Assembly (NCBI GenBank): GCA_018268465.1
Contig: JAFDWN010000034.1
Span: 1-38,468 of the forward strand
Length of the DNA stretch: 38,468 nt
Reading direction: 5' to 3'
DNA from: Actinomycetota bacterium
GTDB lineage: Bacteria; Actinomycetota; Actinomycetes; Mycobacteriales; Mycobacteriaceae
The notes under the pieces: model-generated
Told to the model about the DNA's origin: nothing
Seen by the model: only the letters and a program-made list of their open reading frames with translations
Databases searched by the model: none
Translations under genes and position numbers: made by a program
Shown here: piece after piece, positions 8,887-18,289 of the stretch
Layout of the letters: each line of letters begins with the position of its first letter
How positions within the stretch are numbered: the first letter of the stretch is position 1

Positions 8887-9192
8887 GTGACACTGACCAG
8901 CATGCGGGTACGCCGGCTCATCGGTATCGGAGCGTTCGCCGTCGCCGCGGTCGCGGCCCCCTTCGCCGCCTCGGCGCTTACCGCCTCGGCCGGTCAGGAA
9001 ACTGTGGCCGGACCGGCCTGCCTGGCGTGGTTCGGCAATAAAGAGGACGGCCGGTGCCTGTCCTACTCCAACGGTTCGCCTGTCGTCGGCGGTATGCCGC
9101 CGGTCGCGTGGGGCAGCCCGGGTAGCGGGAACCCCGGTGTCACCACCGGCCCCATCCTGCCGGGCACCACGATCAGCCAGGGCATCGGCTAG
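8887..9192 (+). CDS. Small exported protein, Rv2342-like (DUF7155 type)
   Basis: A 101-aa protein with a signal peptide (about residues 1-36; RVRRLIGIGAFAVAAVAAPF, cleavage near ASA). The mature part contains C47 and C58 flanking LAWFGNKEDGR and is then rich in Gly, Pro and Ser. It resembles M. tuberculosis Rv2342, which also follows dnaG; function unknown. The GTG start has AGAGAGG about 6 nt upstream. The two cysteines may form a disulfide in the envelope (inference). Confidence 0.8.
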   Translation: MTLTSMRVRRLIGIGAFAVAAVAAPFAASALTASAGQETVAGPACLAWFGNKEDGRCLSYSNGSPVVGGMPPVAWGSPGSGNPGVTTGPILPGTTISQGIG

Positions 9193-9203
9193 CGGCGAGC
9201 CGC

Positions 9204-9449
9204 TCAGCGGTCGGGGCTGGCCTGCGGGCTCAGCACCGACGTGTCGGCGTCGATCGGCGTCAACGTCACCATCTCCGGGTCCGGTGAGACCCTTTTGGCG
9301 ATCTTGCGCCGTCCGGCGTCGATGACCGCCTTGGCGGCCGGGCTGGCGGTCACCGCGCGGTAGGTCCCTGCGATCTGCTCATAGCGACGCCTGCCGGCCT
9401 TGGAGCCCAGCACGTAGCCGACCGCCGCTGCGGCGACATACCCGATCAC
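9204..9449 (-). CDS. Small membrane-associated protein (YtxH-like)
   Basis: An 81-aa protein. The N-terminus, VIGYVAAAAVGYVLGSKAGR, is a single membrane helix with a GxxxGSKAGRxRY motif of the YtxH-like kind; the rest is basic and probably helical. I chose the GTG at 9449 because GGAAGGGG sits about 6 nt before it; the longer upstream reading has no comparable site. It converges on the exported-protein gene with 11 bp between stops. Function unknown. Confidence 0.65.
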   Translation of the reverse strand: MIGYVAAAAVGYVLGSKAGRRRYEQIAGTYRAVTASPAAKAVIDAGRRKIAKRVSPDPEMVTLTPIDADTSVLSPQASPDR

Positions 9450-9595
9450 AGAACCCCTTCCGGACGACAACGCTCTCGTTCCATCCTGCCTCACGCGGCG
9501 CCCGGCTGGCCGGGCCGGGAGCCTATTGGCGGGCACGGCGCGACGTGCGCTAGAGTCTCGTTCGGCCCGCGGACAGGATCCGCGAGCCGGGCCAG

Positions 9596-9671
<76 letters not shown>

Positions 9672-9675
9672 GATA

Positions 9676-10005
9676 TCAGGTTCCCGCAGGACGTTTGGCC
9701 TGCTGCTGTTTGGCAGCCTGGGCGATCGCGTTGATCAGCGGATTGGCGGCCATCATCTCGCGCCGCTCCGCCTCAGACATCTCGTAGAACGCCCACGCGC
9801 CCCACGCGGCGGGCCGCACGTAGAGCGTCGTCACCCGGTCGCGCTTGTTCTGGAATACGGCCGGGATGGCCACGACGCGGTCGATGTTCGCGGCGGCGCT
9901 CATGTCCTGGGCGATCTGCTGATGGTCGGCCGATTCGTGCAGTTCGTAGATCAGGGACTGGCCGCCTTTGGTCGGCGGTCCTTGCAGCGCCAGGAACCAC
10001 GCCAT
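9676..10005 (-). CDS. Conserved hypothetical protein, 109 aa
   Basis: Not recognised. A soluble 109-aa protein beginning MAWFLALQGPPTKGGQSLIY and ending in a Gln/Ala/Lys-rich tail (AAKQQQAKRPAGT). The ATG at 10005 has a strong AAGGAGA ribosome site 6-7 nt upstream, which decides the start. Residues around HESADHQQIAQDM and FQNKRDRVTTLYVRP suggest a small alpha/beta fold. It ends 4 bp from tRNA-Asn on the other strand and diverges from the lipoprotein gene. Confidence 0.75.
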   Translation of the reverse strand: MAWFLALQGPPTKGGQSLIYELHESADHQQIAQDMSAAANIDRVVAIPAVFQNKRDRVTTLYVRPAAWGAWAFYEMSEAERREMMAANPLINAIAQAAKQQQAKRPAGT

Positions 10006-10106
10006 CTGTTTTCTCCTTCGTCGCCGGGCAATATCCTCCGACAGCGTAGGAGAGGCTGCGTCGGACCGTGACGGCGCGGGGACGGGGCCGGGACGCTGCG
10101 CATCCG

Positions 10107-10112
10107 TAAGCT
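10107..10112 (+). promoter_or_regulatory. -10 box of the lipoprotein gene, probable leaderless start
   Basis: TAAGCT ends 7 nt before the ATG at 10120, with no ribosome site between. Confidence 0.4.
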
Positions 10113-10119
10113 CGACGCC

Positions 10120-10611
10120 ATGGGGCGGACCGGGTTGACCATAGTGCTGCTGTCGGCCGGTGTGGCGGCGGCGGCCTGCGGGTGGAGCCCGTCGGCGCCG
10201 CCGCCCCCGAAGCCGGACACCTGCCAGCCCTCCGACGGCCCCGCCGAGGGCACCGTGCAGCAGGCGATCGCCGGTGTGCCCGCCGCCGGCGGCGGTGCGT
10301 GGGTCCAGACCGCCGCCGGGCATACCACCGACTGCGGGCTGTCCTGGGTGCAGATCGGCCCGGCGCAGCCCGAGCCGAACAGCCCCGGGCAGGTGTTGTT
10401 CTTCGCCGGCGACACTCCGCTGGGGCCCGCGACGCCCGAGCCGCGGCCCTACATCACGGTGTTGCCGCCGGGGGAGGACACCGTCACCGTGCAGTACCAG
10501 TGGCAGCAGGCAGACGAGGCGCCGTGCTGCCCCACCGGCATCGGCACGGTTCGGTTCCGCCTCGGTCAGGACGGCACCCTGGAATCGCTGGATCCGGTGC
10601 CCGGCCGCTGA
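10120..10611 (+). CDS. LppP/LprE-family lipoprotein
   Basis: A 163-aa predicted lipoprotein. The signal peptide runs to a lipobox VAAAAC, with the lipid-modified cysteine at C20, followed by a Pro-rich linker. The mature domain has the LppP/LprE look: a cysteine in DTCQPSDG, a second in TTDCGLSWVQIG, the repeated aromatic strands PRPYITVLP and VTVQYQW, and a CC pair in EAPCCPTGIGTVRFR. Expected on the outer face of the plasma membrane; molecular role unknown. The gene is followed after 9 bp by the end of the convergent acyl-CoA oxidase-like gene. Confidence 0.75.
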   Translation: MGRTGLTIVLLSAGVAAAACGWSPSAPPPPKPDTCQPSDGPAEGTVQQAIAGVPAAGGGAWVQTAAGHTTDCGLSWVQIGPAQPEPNSPGQVLFFAGDTPLGPATPEPRPYITVLPPGEDTVTVQYQWQQADEAPCCPTGIGTVRFRLGQDGTLESLDPVPGR

Positions 10612-10620
10612 CCGGCGGCC

Positions 10621-12597
10621 CTAATCGTCGCCGTTGATCTTCTCGGGATGCAGCATCTCGGCATAGCGCAACTGTTCGGGGATCCCGAACCCGTCGACCA
10701 GGGTCTCGGCGTGCGGCCGCAGCGTGCGGCATCGCTCGTTGATGCCGCGGGTGACCGCCTTGGCCCGCTCGGTGGACAGGAACCGGTGTTCCATGAACCA
10801 GGCCTTGTCCTCGTCGATCACCGACAGTGCGTAGAGGTCGCACACCATGTTGAGGATGCGTTTGGCCTCGGCGTCCTCGCAGGAGGCGATGCCGGCGACG
10901 AAGGCCTCGAGCACCACCCGGTCGATGTGCGCGCTGGCGACGTGCAGCACATGGTCCTGCACCGCGTTGAACGCGTCGAACGGCGAGGTTTCCTTGGCGC
11001 GGCGCTGCAGCCGGCGGGCGAGCGTGCTCAGCAGGTACTCCTCGCGGTCCTCGAACATGGTGACCTGGGTGCCGCGGTTGAACAGGCTGCCCTCCTCTTC
11101 GTTGTCCTCACGGCTGTCGAGGATGGTCTGCATGATCGTCTCGGCCGCGGTGCGTTTCATGACGCGCTCGCCGACCGCGTTGGCGGCGAACCGCACCCAT
11201 TCCACCGGGCTCATACCGCGGACGTCGTCGGCGTAGGCGGTGAGGAGTTCCTTGGCGACCAACTGGGTCAGTACGTGGTTGTCGCCTTCGAAGGTGGTGA
11301 ACACGTCGGTGTCGGCGCGCAGTGCGATCAGCCGGTTCTCGGCGAGATAACCCGCGCCGCCGCACGCTTCGCGCGCTTCCTGGATGGCGCGACTGGCATG
11401 CCAGGTGTTGGCGGCCTTGAGGCCCGCGGCGCGCGATTCGAGTTCGCGTTGTTCCTCGGGATCGGGATTTTCGGCCGTCTGCAGTTCGTGGCATTTGGCC
11501 ACCAGCTCGTTCTGCGCGAACTGCAGCGCGTAGGAGCGGGCGATCAGCGGCAGGAGCCGGCGCTGGTGGGCGAGGTAGTCCATGATGAGCACTTCGTCGT
11601 CGGCGACGACGGCGTCGGAGCTAGGCGCCGCGGCACTCGTTCGCGGCGGGGGAGCGGCGAACTGCCTGCGCTGCAACGCATATCGGGTTGCAATGTCCAA
11701 TGCGACGCGTGCCGCGGCGGCAGCGCTGCCGCCGACGGTGACCCGGCCGCGCACTAGCGTGCCCAGCATCGTGAAGAACCTGCGGTTCGGGTTGTCGATG
11801 GGTGAGGTGTAGGTGCCGTCCGCGGCGACGTCGGCGTACCTGTTCAGCAGGTTCTCACGCGGGATGCGAACGTGGTCGAACTGGATGCGGCCGTTGTCCA
11901 CGCCGGGCAGTCCGCCCTTGTAGTGGCAATCCGAGGTGGTCACGCCGGGTAGGTCGACGCCGGCGTCGTCGCGGATCGGTACGACGAAGCAATGCACTCC
12001 GTGGTGGACCGGCTCGCCGTCGCGGGTGGTGATCAGTTGTGCGAAAACCGCTGCCACCCTAGCGGTTTGGGCGGCGCCGCCGATGTAGTCCTTACGTGAC
12101 GAGCGGGTGGGGGAGTCGATGACGAACTCTGCGGTGGTGGCATCGTAGGTCGCCGTGGTTTCCAACGACTGTACGTCGCTGCCGTGGCCCGTCTCGGTCA
12201 TCGCGAAACAGCCGAGCAGGTCGAGGTCGATGATCCGCTGTACATAGGCCTTGTGGTGGCGTTCGGTGCCGAGGTTCTCGATCGCGCCGCCGAACAGGCC
12301 CCACTGCACACCGGCTTTGACCATCAGGGACAGGTCCGACATGGCCAGCATTTCGATCTGCGTGACCGCGGCACCCACGTCGCCGTTGCCGCCGTGTTCC
12401 TTCTTGAATCCGTCCTCGGCCGCGCCTGCGGCGGCCATGATCTTCAGTTGCTCGGCCACCTTGGTGCGGGCGATGACCGTGTTGGGGGTGTAGTGGGGGC
12501 GGAACACCTCGTGCGCCAACTTGAGTCGCATATCGTTCTTGGTGTCGCGCCAACGGCCGTCCAGCGTGTTGCGAAGGTGCTCCGCGATGGTGGTCAT
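10621..12597 (-). CDS. Acyl-CoA oxidase-like acyl-CoA dehydrogenase
   Basis: A 658-aa flavoprotein of the acyl-CoA dehydrogenase/oxidase superfamily. Length, the FAD-site segment CFAMTETGHGSDVQSLETTATYD, and the C-terminal TFEGDNHVLTQLVAKELL with the likely catalytic base E437 are typical of acyl-CoA oxidases (about 660 aa) rather than 380-aa FadE proteins. It would introduce the 2,3-double bond into a fatty acyl-CoA, passing electrons to O2 or to an electron-transfer flavoprotein; which one cannot be read from sequence. The ATG at 12597 has TACCGT 6 nt upstream and no ribosome site. A Pro/Ala/Ser patch (about 318-332) looks like an inserted surface loop. Confidence 0.88.
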   Translation of the reverse strand: MTTIAEHLRNTLDGRWRDTKNDMRLKLAHEVFRPHYTPNTVIARTKVAEQLKIMAAAGAAEDGFKKEHGGNGDVGAAVTQIEMLAMSDLSLMVKAGVQWGLFGGAIENLGTERHHKAYVQRIIDLDLLGCFAMTETGHGSDVQSLETTATYDATTAEFVIDSPTRSSRKDYIGGAAQTARVAAVFAQLITTRDGEPVHHGVHCFVVPIRDDAGVDLPGVTTSDCHYKGGLPGVDNGRIQFDHVRIPRENLLNRYADVAADGTYTSPIDNPNRRFFTMLGTLVRGRVTVGGSAAAAARVALDIATRYALQRRQFAAPPPRTSAAAPSSDAVVADDEVLIMDYLAHQRRLLPLIARSYALQFAQNELVAKCHELQTAENPDPEEQRELESRAAGLKAANTWHASRAIQEAREACGGAGYLAENRLIALRADTDVFTTFEGDNHVLTQLVAKELLTAYADDVRGMSPVEWVRFAANAVGERVMKRTAAETIMQTILDSREDNEEEGSLFNRGTQVTMFEDREEYLLSTLARRLQRRAKETSPFDAFNAVQDHVLHVASAHIDRVVLEAFVAGIASCEDAEAKRILNMVCDLYALSVIDEDKAWFMEHRFLSTERAKAVTRGINERCRTLRPHAETLVDGFGIPEQLRYAEMLHPEKINGDD

Positions 12598-12603
12598 AGT
12601 TCG

Positions 12604-12609
12604 ACGGTA
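12604..12609 (-). promoter_or_regulatory. -10 box of the acyl-CoA oxidase-like gene
   Basis: TACCGT (TANNNT) on the minus strand ends 6 nt before the ATG at 12597; a leaderless start is likely. Confidence 0.45.
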
Positions 12610-12698
12610 GCCCGACCGGTGCCGCGGGAAACTGTGAGTTGGCAAACGCGGCGCTACTTCGCTGGGCGGGCGATGCCCCGCTGGGTTTCAATAGCGCC

Positions 12699-13412
12699 AT
12701 GACCGAACCGGACGGTTTGCCGCACGCGATCGACCATACGCATGCGAACGTGACGGGCGGCTGGTTGCGGGCCGCGACGTTCGGGGCGATGGACGGACTG
12801 GTCAGCAACACCGCGCTGATCGCCGGTGTGGCCGCCAGCGCCAGCGCGAGCACCGTGGTGCTCAGCGGTGTGGCCGGGCTGCTGGCAGGCGCGTTCTCGA
12901 TGGCCCTCGGCGAGTACACGTCGGTGACCACCGCCAACGAGCAGATCGATTCCGAGGTCCGTGTCGAGCGGCGTTCGTTCCGTAAGCACCCGCAGGCGGA
13001 ACGGGCCGAATTGGTGCAGACCTTGGTGGCGATGGGGATGACGGAGGACACCGCGCGCACGGCCAGCGAGGAGATCCACCGCGACGAGAGCCGGGCGATC
13101 ACCTTCCATCTCGTGCAGGAGCTCGGTGTGCACCCGGAGGAGAAGCCGTCGCCGTGGGTGGCGGCGGGGTCGTCGTTCGTGATGTTTGCGATCGGGGCGA
13201 TCATCCCGCTGATTCCCTACCTGCTGGGATACGACTCGCTGTGGGCGGGGCTGATCTGCGGCGGTATCGGGCTGTTCGTCGCGGGTGGTGTCGCGGCGCG
13301 GTTCACCCGCAAACCGGTGTGGCAGGCCAGTACGCGCCAGCTGGTCTTCGGGGCGATTGCCATCGCCGCCACCTATTTGGTGGGGTTGCTCATCGGCACC
13401 GCGGTGAGTTAG
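12699..13412 (+). CDS. VIT1/CCC1-family Fe2+/Mn2+ transporter
   Basis: A 237-aa membrane protein of the vacuolar iron transporter family. The family opening is clear: GGWLRAATFGAMDGLVSNTALIAGV, then GLLAGAFSMALGEYTSV in the second helix. A cytoplasmic, acidic metal-binding helical region (about 75-150; EEIHRDESRA) separates helices 1-2 from three C-terminal helices, about five in all. Such proteins export Fe2+ or Mn2+ from the cytosol by proton exchange in known members. The ATG at 12699 gives the conserved start; an upstream reading from 12639 overlaps the divergent gene's promoter. It converges on the MarR gene with 11 bp between. Confidence 0.9.
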   Translation: MTEPDGLPHAIDHTHANVTGGWLRAATFGAMDGLVSNTALIAGVAASASASTVVLSGVAGLLAGAFSMALGEYTSVTTANEQIDSEVRVERRSFRKHPQAERAELVQTLVAMGMTEDTARTASEEIHRDESRAITFHLVQELGVHPEEKPSPWVAAGSSFVMFAIGAIIPLIPYLLGYDSLWAGLICGGIGLFVAGGVAARFTRKPVWQASTRQLVFGAIAIAATYLVGLLIGTAVS

Positions 13413-13423
13413 CGGCCCCCGGA

Positions 13424-13930
13424 TCAGGTGTTCGGGTGGGCGGCGACGTCGGCCAGCAGCCGGCGGATCACGACGACGGCGTCGGCCAGGGTGTCGCGGT
13501 CGGCCGGTTCCAGGCGGTCCAGCCACGGGTTGATCGCGGCGGCGCGGTCGGCGCGGGCGTCGGCGAGAACCTTCCTGCCTTTGTCGGTGATCTGGATCAG
13601 CACGGCCCGGCCGTCGCCGGGGTCGGTGGTCCGCGAGACCAGCTCGGCGTCCTCGAGCCGGCGCACCTGTGTGGTCATCGTCGGCTGGGAGCAGTGATCG
13701 AGCGACGCCAGATCGGAGATGCGGGCTTCGCCGTGGTCGTCGATCGTGGACAGCAGGCGTGCCTGGGCCCACGGCACCGGCAACCGGATACGCTGGCTGG
13801 CCAGACGGTTGAGGCGTGCCACCACGCTGAGCAAATCGGATCCCAGTTCCCGACCCGACGGGGTTGGAGGGGGGCCGGTCGACGGTTCCGCCGTCGGTTG
13901 CGCCGCATCAGCCATACCCCATGATTGCAT
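13424..13930 (-). CDS. MarR-family transcriptional regulator (Rv2327-like)
   Basis: A 168-aa MarR regulator (163 aa if the ATG at 13915 is used). The winged helix is at about residues 55-120: [20 protein letters not shown] is the helix-turn-helix and [13 protein letters not shown] the wing, with the usual DxR pattern. The first 25 residues are a Pro/Thr-rich tail. It is divergent from the ECF transporter, as Rv2327 is from Rv2326c. The ATG at 13930 lies inside a palindrome in an AT-rich patch that may hold a leaderless promoter, so autorepression and control of the transporter are likely (inference). The ligand is unknown. Confidence 0.9.
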   Translation of the reverse strand: MQSWGMADAAQPTAEPSTGPPPTPSGRELGSDLLSVVARLNRLASQRIRLPVPWAQARLLSTIDDHGEARISDLASLDHCSQPTMTTQVRRLEDAELVSRTTDPGDGRAVLIQITDKGRKVLADARADRAAAINPWLDRLEPADRDTLADAVVVIRRLLADVAAHPNT

Positions 13931-13941
13931 AGATTATCTAT
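13929..13941. promoter_or_regulatory. MarR operator candidate
   Basis: ATAGAT-T-ATCTAT is a perfect 6-1-6 palindrome inside the AT-rich stretch 13929-13949, which stands out in this GC-rich sequence. It covers the marR start codon and lies 80 bp upstream of the ECF transporter gene. Confidence 0.55.
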
Positions 13942-14021
13942 ATATATCAACCGGACGGTGGTGCAGGGTCCGGTCGAGTCTGCGTCGGGGGTGGCGTCGC
14001 CGCGACTGGCAGAATCGTGAA

Positions 14022-16070
14022 ATGACCGCGACCCGGCCCGCGAGCCAGCCTCGACGAGCGGGATCGATGGAACCCGGCGAACTCGCCCAAGCCGCGGTGA
14101 TGGCGGCGCTGTGCGCGGCAACCGCGATCATCGCGGTCGTCGTCCCGTTCGCCGCAGGCCTCTCCCTGCTCGGCACTGTGCCGATGGGGCTGCTGGCCTA
14201 CCGCTACCGCCCACGTGTTCTCATCGCGGCCACGGTTGCCGGCAGCACGATCGCCTTCCTCATCGCCGGGATGGGCGGATTCATGACCGTCCTCAACTGC
14301 GCCTACATCGGCGGGCTGACCGGCATCGTCAAACGCCGCGGCCGCGGCACGCCCACCGTCTTCGCCGCGGCCATCGTCGCCGGCGCGCTGTTCGGCGGTG
14401 CCGCCGTCCTGGCCCTGATGGTCCTCTCACGGCTTCGCCATCTCATCTTCGACTCGATGACCGCCAACGTGGACGGCGTCGCGGCCGTGCTGTCGCGGGT
14501 GCCCGAGTTCCGCCCGGCTGCCGAGGGCCTCAAATCCTTCTTCGCCACGGCGCTGACGTACTGGCAGTGGCTGATCCTGGTCTACGGGCTGCTGGCGATC
14601 GTCTTCGTCTCCATGATCGGCTGGTGGGCACTGTCACGGGTGTTGACCCGTCTGGCCGGTGTCCCTGATGTGCACAAACTCGAACCGCTCGTGGACTCTG
14701 CGCCGATCGCGCCGGTGCCAGCGCGGTTGCGCGACGTCCGGTTCCGCTACCCCAATGCCGATCACGACGCGCTGGGGCCGGTGTCACTGAACGTGGAACC
14801 CGGCGAACACCTTGCCGTCACCGGCGCCAACGGCTCGGGTAAGACGACGCTGATGCTGGTGCTGGCCGGACGCCCACCGACATCGGGGCAGGTGCAGCGC
14901 CCCGGTGCGGTGGGACTGGGCCGATTGGGCGGCACCGCGGTGGTCATGCAGCACCCCGAGAGTCAGGTGTTGGGCACCCGGGTGGCCGACGACGTCGTGT
15001 GGGGTCTGCCGCCGGGCGCGACCACCGATGTCGACCGATTGCTGGGCGAGGTCGGTCTCGACGGGATGGCCGAACGTGACACCGGCGGCCTGTCGGGTGG
15101 CGAACTGCAGCGCCTGGCGGTGGCGGGCGCGCTGGCGCGCGAACCTTCGCTGCTCATCGCCGACGAGGTCACCAGTATGGTCGACCAAGACGGTCGCGAA
15201 TCGCTCATGGGGGTGCTGTCGGGGCTGACTCAGCGCCACGACATGGCACTGGTGCACATCACCCACTACAACGACGAGGCCGACTCGGCCGACCGGGTGG
15301 TCAACCTCACCGGCAACGGCGGTGCCGCCGACAACACCGACATGGTGGAGAGTGCGCCGGTGCCCGCCGGCACCACACCGGCGAGCCGGCACGGCGGCGA
15401 ACCCGTGCTTGAACTGGTCGACGTCGGCCATGAATACGGCAGCGGCACCCCCTGGGCCAAGACCGCGCTGCAGGACATCAGCTTCACCCTGCACGAGGGC
15501 GACGGGGTGCTGATCCACGGCCTCAACGGGTCGGGGAAGTCGACCCTGGCGTGGATCATGGCCGGCCTGACCGTGCCCACGACCGGCAGTTGCCTGCTCG
15601 GCGGCCAGCCGGTGTCCGACCAGGTCGGTGCGGTCGCGCTGTCCTTCCAGGCGGCCCGGCTGCAGCTGATGCGCGGTCGCGTGGACCTGGAAATCGCGTC
15701 CGCGGCAGGGTTTCCGCTGCACGACCGTGCGCGGGTGGCCCATGCGCTGAGCATGGTGGGTCTGGACGCCACGATGGGGGGACGGCGCATCGACCAGCTC
15801 AGCGGCGGACAGATGCGTCGGGTCGTCCTGGCCGGTCTGCTGGCCCGCTCGCCGCGGGCCCTCATCCTCGACGAGCCGCTGGCCGGACTGGACGCCGCCA
15901 GCCAGCGCGGATTGCTGCGGCTGCTCACCGATCTGCGCCGCCATACCGGGCTGACGGTGGCAGTCATCTCCCATGACTTCCACGGGCTGGAGGAGCTCTG
16001 CCCGCGCACCCTGCATCTGGCCGGCGGCGCGCTGACACCTGCGCCGAGCACCGCCGGGGGGATGTCGTGA
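14022..16070 (+). CDS. ECF transporter fusion: membrane S-like domain plus two ATPase domains
   Basis: A 682-aa fusion like M. tuberculosis Rv2326c. Residues about 20-205 are hydrophobic with five or six helices and resemble an ECF substrate-binding (S) or DUF2232-like unit. The first ATPase has Walker [10 protein letters not shown] from G268, signature LSGGELQ and Walker B LLIADE; the second has Walker [10 protein letters not shown] from G500, signature LSGGQMR and Walker B ALILDEP. In most bacteria S, A and A' are separate proteins. With the T protein encoded next, this makes a complete importer for a vitamin or metal; the cargo is unknown (older annotations say cobalt). The ATG at 14022 gives MTATRPAS; earlier in-frame codons lie in the divergent promoter. 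Confidence 0.9.
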   Translation: MTATRPASQPRRAGSMEPGELAQAAVMAALCAATAIIAVVVPFAAGLSLLGTVPMGLLAYRYRPRVLIAATVAGSTIAFLIAGMGGFMTVLNCAYIGGLTGIVKRRGRGTPTVFAAAIVAGALFGGAAVLALMVLSRLRHLIFDSMTANVDGVAAVLSRVPEFRPAAEGLKSFFATALTYWQWLILVYGLLAIVFVSMIGWWALSRVLTRLAGVPDVHKLEPLVDSAPIAPVPARLRDVRFRYPNADHDALGPVSLNVEPGEHLAVTGANGSGKTTLMLVLAGRPPTSGQVQRPGAVGLGRLGGTAVVMQHPESQVLGTRVADDVVWGLPPGATTDVDRLLGEVGLDGMAERDTGGLSGGELQRLAVAGALAREPSLLIADEVTSMVDQDGRESLMGVLSGLTQRHDMALVHITHYNDEADSADRVVNLTGNGGAADNTDMVESAPVPAGTTPASRHGGEPVLELVDVGHEYGSGTPWAKTALQDISFTLHEGDGVLIHGLNGSGKSTLAWIMAGLTVPTTGSCLLGGQPVSDQVGAVALSFQAARLQLMRGRVDLEIASAAGFPLHDRARVAHALSMVGLDATMGGRRIDQLSGGQMRRVVLAGLLARSPRALILDEPLAGLDAASQRGLLRLLTDLRRHTGLTVAVISHDFHGLEELCPRTLHLAGGALTPAPSTAGGMS

Positions 16071-16936
16071 CCGCGGGCTCGGGCCGGGCTTCCGCGCGCA
16101 AGCAGCGCAAACCCCGCAAACCCGTCGTGCTGTTGCGCCCGGTTCCAGGACATACCGTCATCCACGATTTGTGGGCGGGCACCAAACTGCTGGCCGTGGC
16201 GGGGATCGGTGTGCTGCTCACCTTCTACCCGGGTTGGGTGCCGATCGGGTTCGTTGCCGCATTGATCCTGGTGGCGGCCCGGATGGCGCGGATCCCGCGG
16301 GGTACGTTGCCGTCGATCCCGGGGTGGCTGTGGGTGCTGCTCGGGCTGGGCGCGGTCACCGCCGCGTTCGCCGGTGGCAGCCCGGTCGTCGATGTGGGTG
16401 CCTACGAGCTCGGCCTGGGCGGACTGCTGAACTTCCTGCGGATCACGGCCCTGTCGTTCGTACTGCTGGGGCTGGGCGCGATGGTGTCGTGGACCACCAA
16501 CGTGGCCGACGTCGCGCCCGCCGTCGCCACACTCGGTCGTCCCCTGCGGGCGATGCGGATTCCCGTCGACGACTGGGCCGTCGCGATCGCGCTGGCGCTG
16601 CGGGCCTTCCCGATGCTGATCGACGAGTTCCGCACCCTGTTCGCGGCGCGGCGGCTGCGCCCCCGCCAGCATCTGACGTCCCGGCGAGCGCGGCGCCGAC
16701 GCTGGCTGCTGGAAGTCGTCGATCTCCTGGCGGCGGCCATCACCGCGGCCCTGCGTCGGGCCGACGAGATGGGAGACGCGATCACCGCGCGCGGCGGCGC
16801 CGGGCAGATCTCGGCGGCACCCTCGCGGCCGAAAGCGGTCGACTGGGCGGCCTTCGCGGTGCTGGTGGCGGTGTGCGGGGCGGCGCTGGCGCTGGAGCTG
16901 ACGGTGTGGGGGACGAGCGCGCGGGCGCGCGGATAG
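16067..16936 (+). CDS. ECF transporter T component (EcfT/CbiQ family)
   Basis: A 289-aa membrane protein matching M. tuberculosis Rv2325c. Its GTG overlaps the TGA of the ATPase fusion by 4 bp (GTGA), so the two are translationally coupled. After a basic N-terminus (RKQRKPRKP) it has about five hydrophobic helices, and cytoplasmic coupling segments rich in Arg around [11 protein letters not shown] and [17 protein letters not shown], which resemble the Ala-Arg-Gly coupling-helix motifs of EcfT. It joins the two ATPase domains to the S-like domain. Its TAG is immediately followed by the stop of uspC on the other strand. Confidence 0.9.
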   Translation: MTAGSGRASARKQRKPRKPVVLLRPVPGHTVIHDLWAGTKLLAVAGIGVLLTFYPGWVPIGFVAALILVAARMARIPRGTLPSIPGWLWVLLGLGAVTAAFAGGSPVVDVGAYELGLGGLLNFLRITALSFVLLGLGAMVSWTTNVADVAPAVATLGRPLRAMRIPVDDWAVAIALALRAFPMLIDEFRTLFAARRLRPRQHLTSRRARRRRWLLEVVDLLAAAITAALRRADEMGDAITARGGAGQISAAPSRPKAVDWAAFAVLVAVCGAALALELTVWGTSARARG

Positions 16937-18268
16937 TCAGCGGTCGGCGGCGGTGTTGGCCGCCCATTGCGCTTCGGACAGGGTGCTCGCCACGTCGGCG
17001 CGGCCGAGGAACATCTCGTCGAAATAGGGTTTGTAGGCCTGATATCCGGCCGCGAATCCGGGACCTCCCGGTGCGGCGATCCGTGGTCCGTTGAGTACCT
17101 GGAAGAACGGGCTGACGTCGACACCGCGGTCGGCCCAATAGTCGAAGTAGACGGGCTGCGCGGCCAGGACCGCGGGTATCGCGGCGCCCCGCACACCGAC
17201 GTACTCGTTGCCGGCGGTGCTGCCCATCCACGCCAGCACCCGCTTGACCGCGTCGGGGTGCAGGGTTGCCGAATTGCCGGCCGCGGCAATGCCGTTGGTC
17301 ACGCTGACACGTCCCCGGGGGCCGGTGGGCAGCATCGCCACGCCCCAGCGGAAGCCGGCCTGGTCGGCGATCGCCCCGAGGTTGTAGGTGCCGGACTGGA
17401 ACAGCGCCATCCGGCCCGCCAGGAACTGGTTGCGGGAGAAGTCGCCGTTGTCGTTGGTGTCGGCGGCCGGGGGGGCGAAATGGTCAACGTCGACGAGGGT
17501 GACCAGGTAGTCGAACGCTTCGGCGGCTTGCGGATTGTCGAAGGCGAACCGGTCGCCGACGGTGAACACCCCGCCCGCCGAACCGATGTAGTTCAGGTAG
17601 ATGCCCTGCAGGTCGTTGGCTGCGTTGTAACCCCATTGACGGATCCGCTCGGCATCGAAACCGGGTGTGTCCGCCGTGCGTCCCGCGGCGTCGACGGTGA
17701 GCCGGGCCAGCAGCGGCCGCAGTGTGTCGTCGGCACCCGGTGACCACCGCAGCCCGACGAGGTCGCGCAGCGGTACCCCGGCGGCGTCGAGCAGGTCGGC
17801 GTTGAAGTAGACCGCGATGCCCGCGTCGGTGAGCTGCGGGACCGCCCACAGCGCGCCGCCACGGCTGAACTGGGTGACCACCGACGGCTCCCAGTTGCGG
17901 ACGGCGCCGGGACCCAGCGCGCGGCCGATGTCCATGAGCCTGCCGTTGTCGGCGTATGCCGAGAAGTAGGCGTTGGACAGCCAGAAGATGTCGTCGGCGC
18001 TGCCCCCGGCGACGTCGGTGCGCAACGTGTCGAAGTACGTCGAGTAGGCGACGACGTTGACCCGCACGTCGATGTCGGGGTTGGCGCGTTCGAACGCGTC
18101 GAAGGACTCCCGGTAGGCCGCGGCGACGTGTTCGTCCCACAGCCGCACGGTCACGACGGTGCGGTCGCTGGATTCGGCCGTGCGGCCGAGCAGGGTGGCG
18201 GCGACCAGCAGGACGGCCATCGTCAGCGCCAGCGCGCCGGCGACCAGTGTGGAAAAGCGCGGTCTCAC
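16937..18268 (-). CDS. uspC: Sugar ABC transporter substrate-binding protein UspC
   Basis: A 443-aa family 1 extracellular solute-binding protein. The N-terminus (about 8-30) is a hydrophobic signal or anchor; no lipobox cysteine is evident. The mature protein shows the usual pattern: VTVRLWDEHVAAAYRESFDAFERANPDIDV, then AGGSADDIFWLSN, then GRMALFQSGTYNLG. In M. tuberculosis UspC binds amino sugars or related cell-wall sugars (published for Rv2318). It is the last gene of uspABC. The GTG at 18268 follows a 76-bp gap that holds a strong hairpin, unlike the overlapping uspA-uspB junction. Confidence 0.9.
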   Translation of the reverse strand: MRPRFSTLVAGALALTMAVLLVAATLLGRTAESSDRTVVTVRLWDEHVAAAYRESFDAFERANPDIDVRVNVVAYSTYFDTLRTDVAGGSADDIFWLSNAYFSAYADNGRLMDIGRALGPGAVRNWEPSVVTQFSRGGALWAVPQLTDAGIAVYFNADLLDAAGVPLRDLVGLRWSPGADDTLRPLLARLTVDAAGRTADTPGFDAERIRQWGYNAANDLQGIYLNYIGSAGGVFTVGDRFAFDNPQAAEAFDYLVTLVDVDHFAPPAADTNDNGDFSRNQFLAGRMALFQSGTYNLGAIADQAGFRWGVAMLPTGPRGRVSVTNGIAAAGNSATLHPDAVKRVLAWMGSTAGNEYVGVRGAAIPAVLAAQPVYFDYWADRGVDVSPFFQVLNGPRIAAPGGPGFAAGYQAYKPYFDEMFLGRADVASTLSEAQWAANTAADR

Positions 18269-18289
18269 GACGCCCCCTCGCGCCCAACG

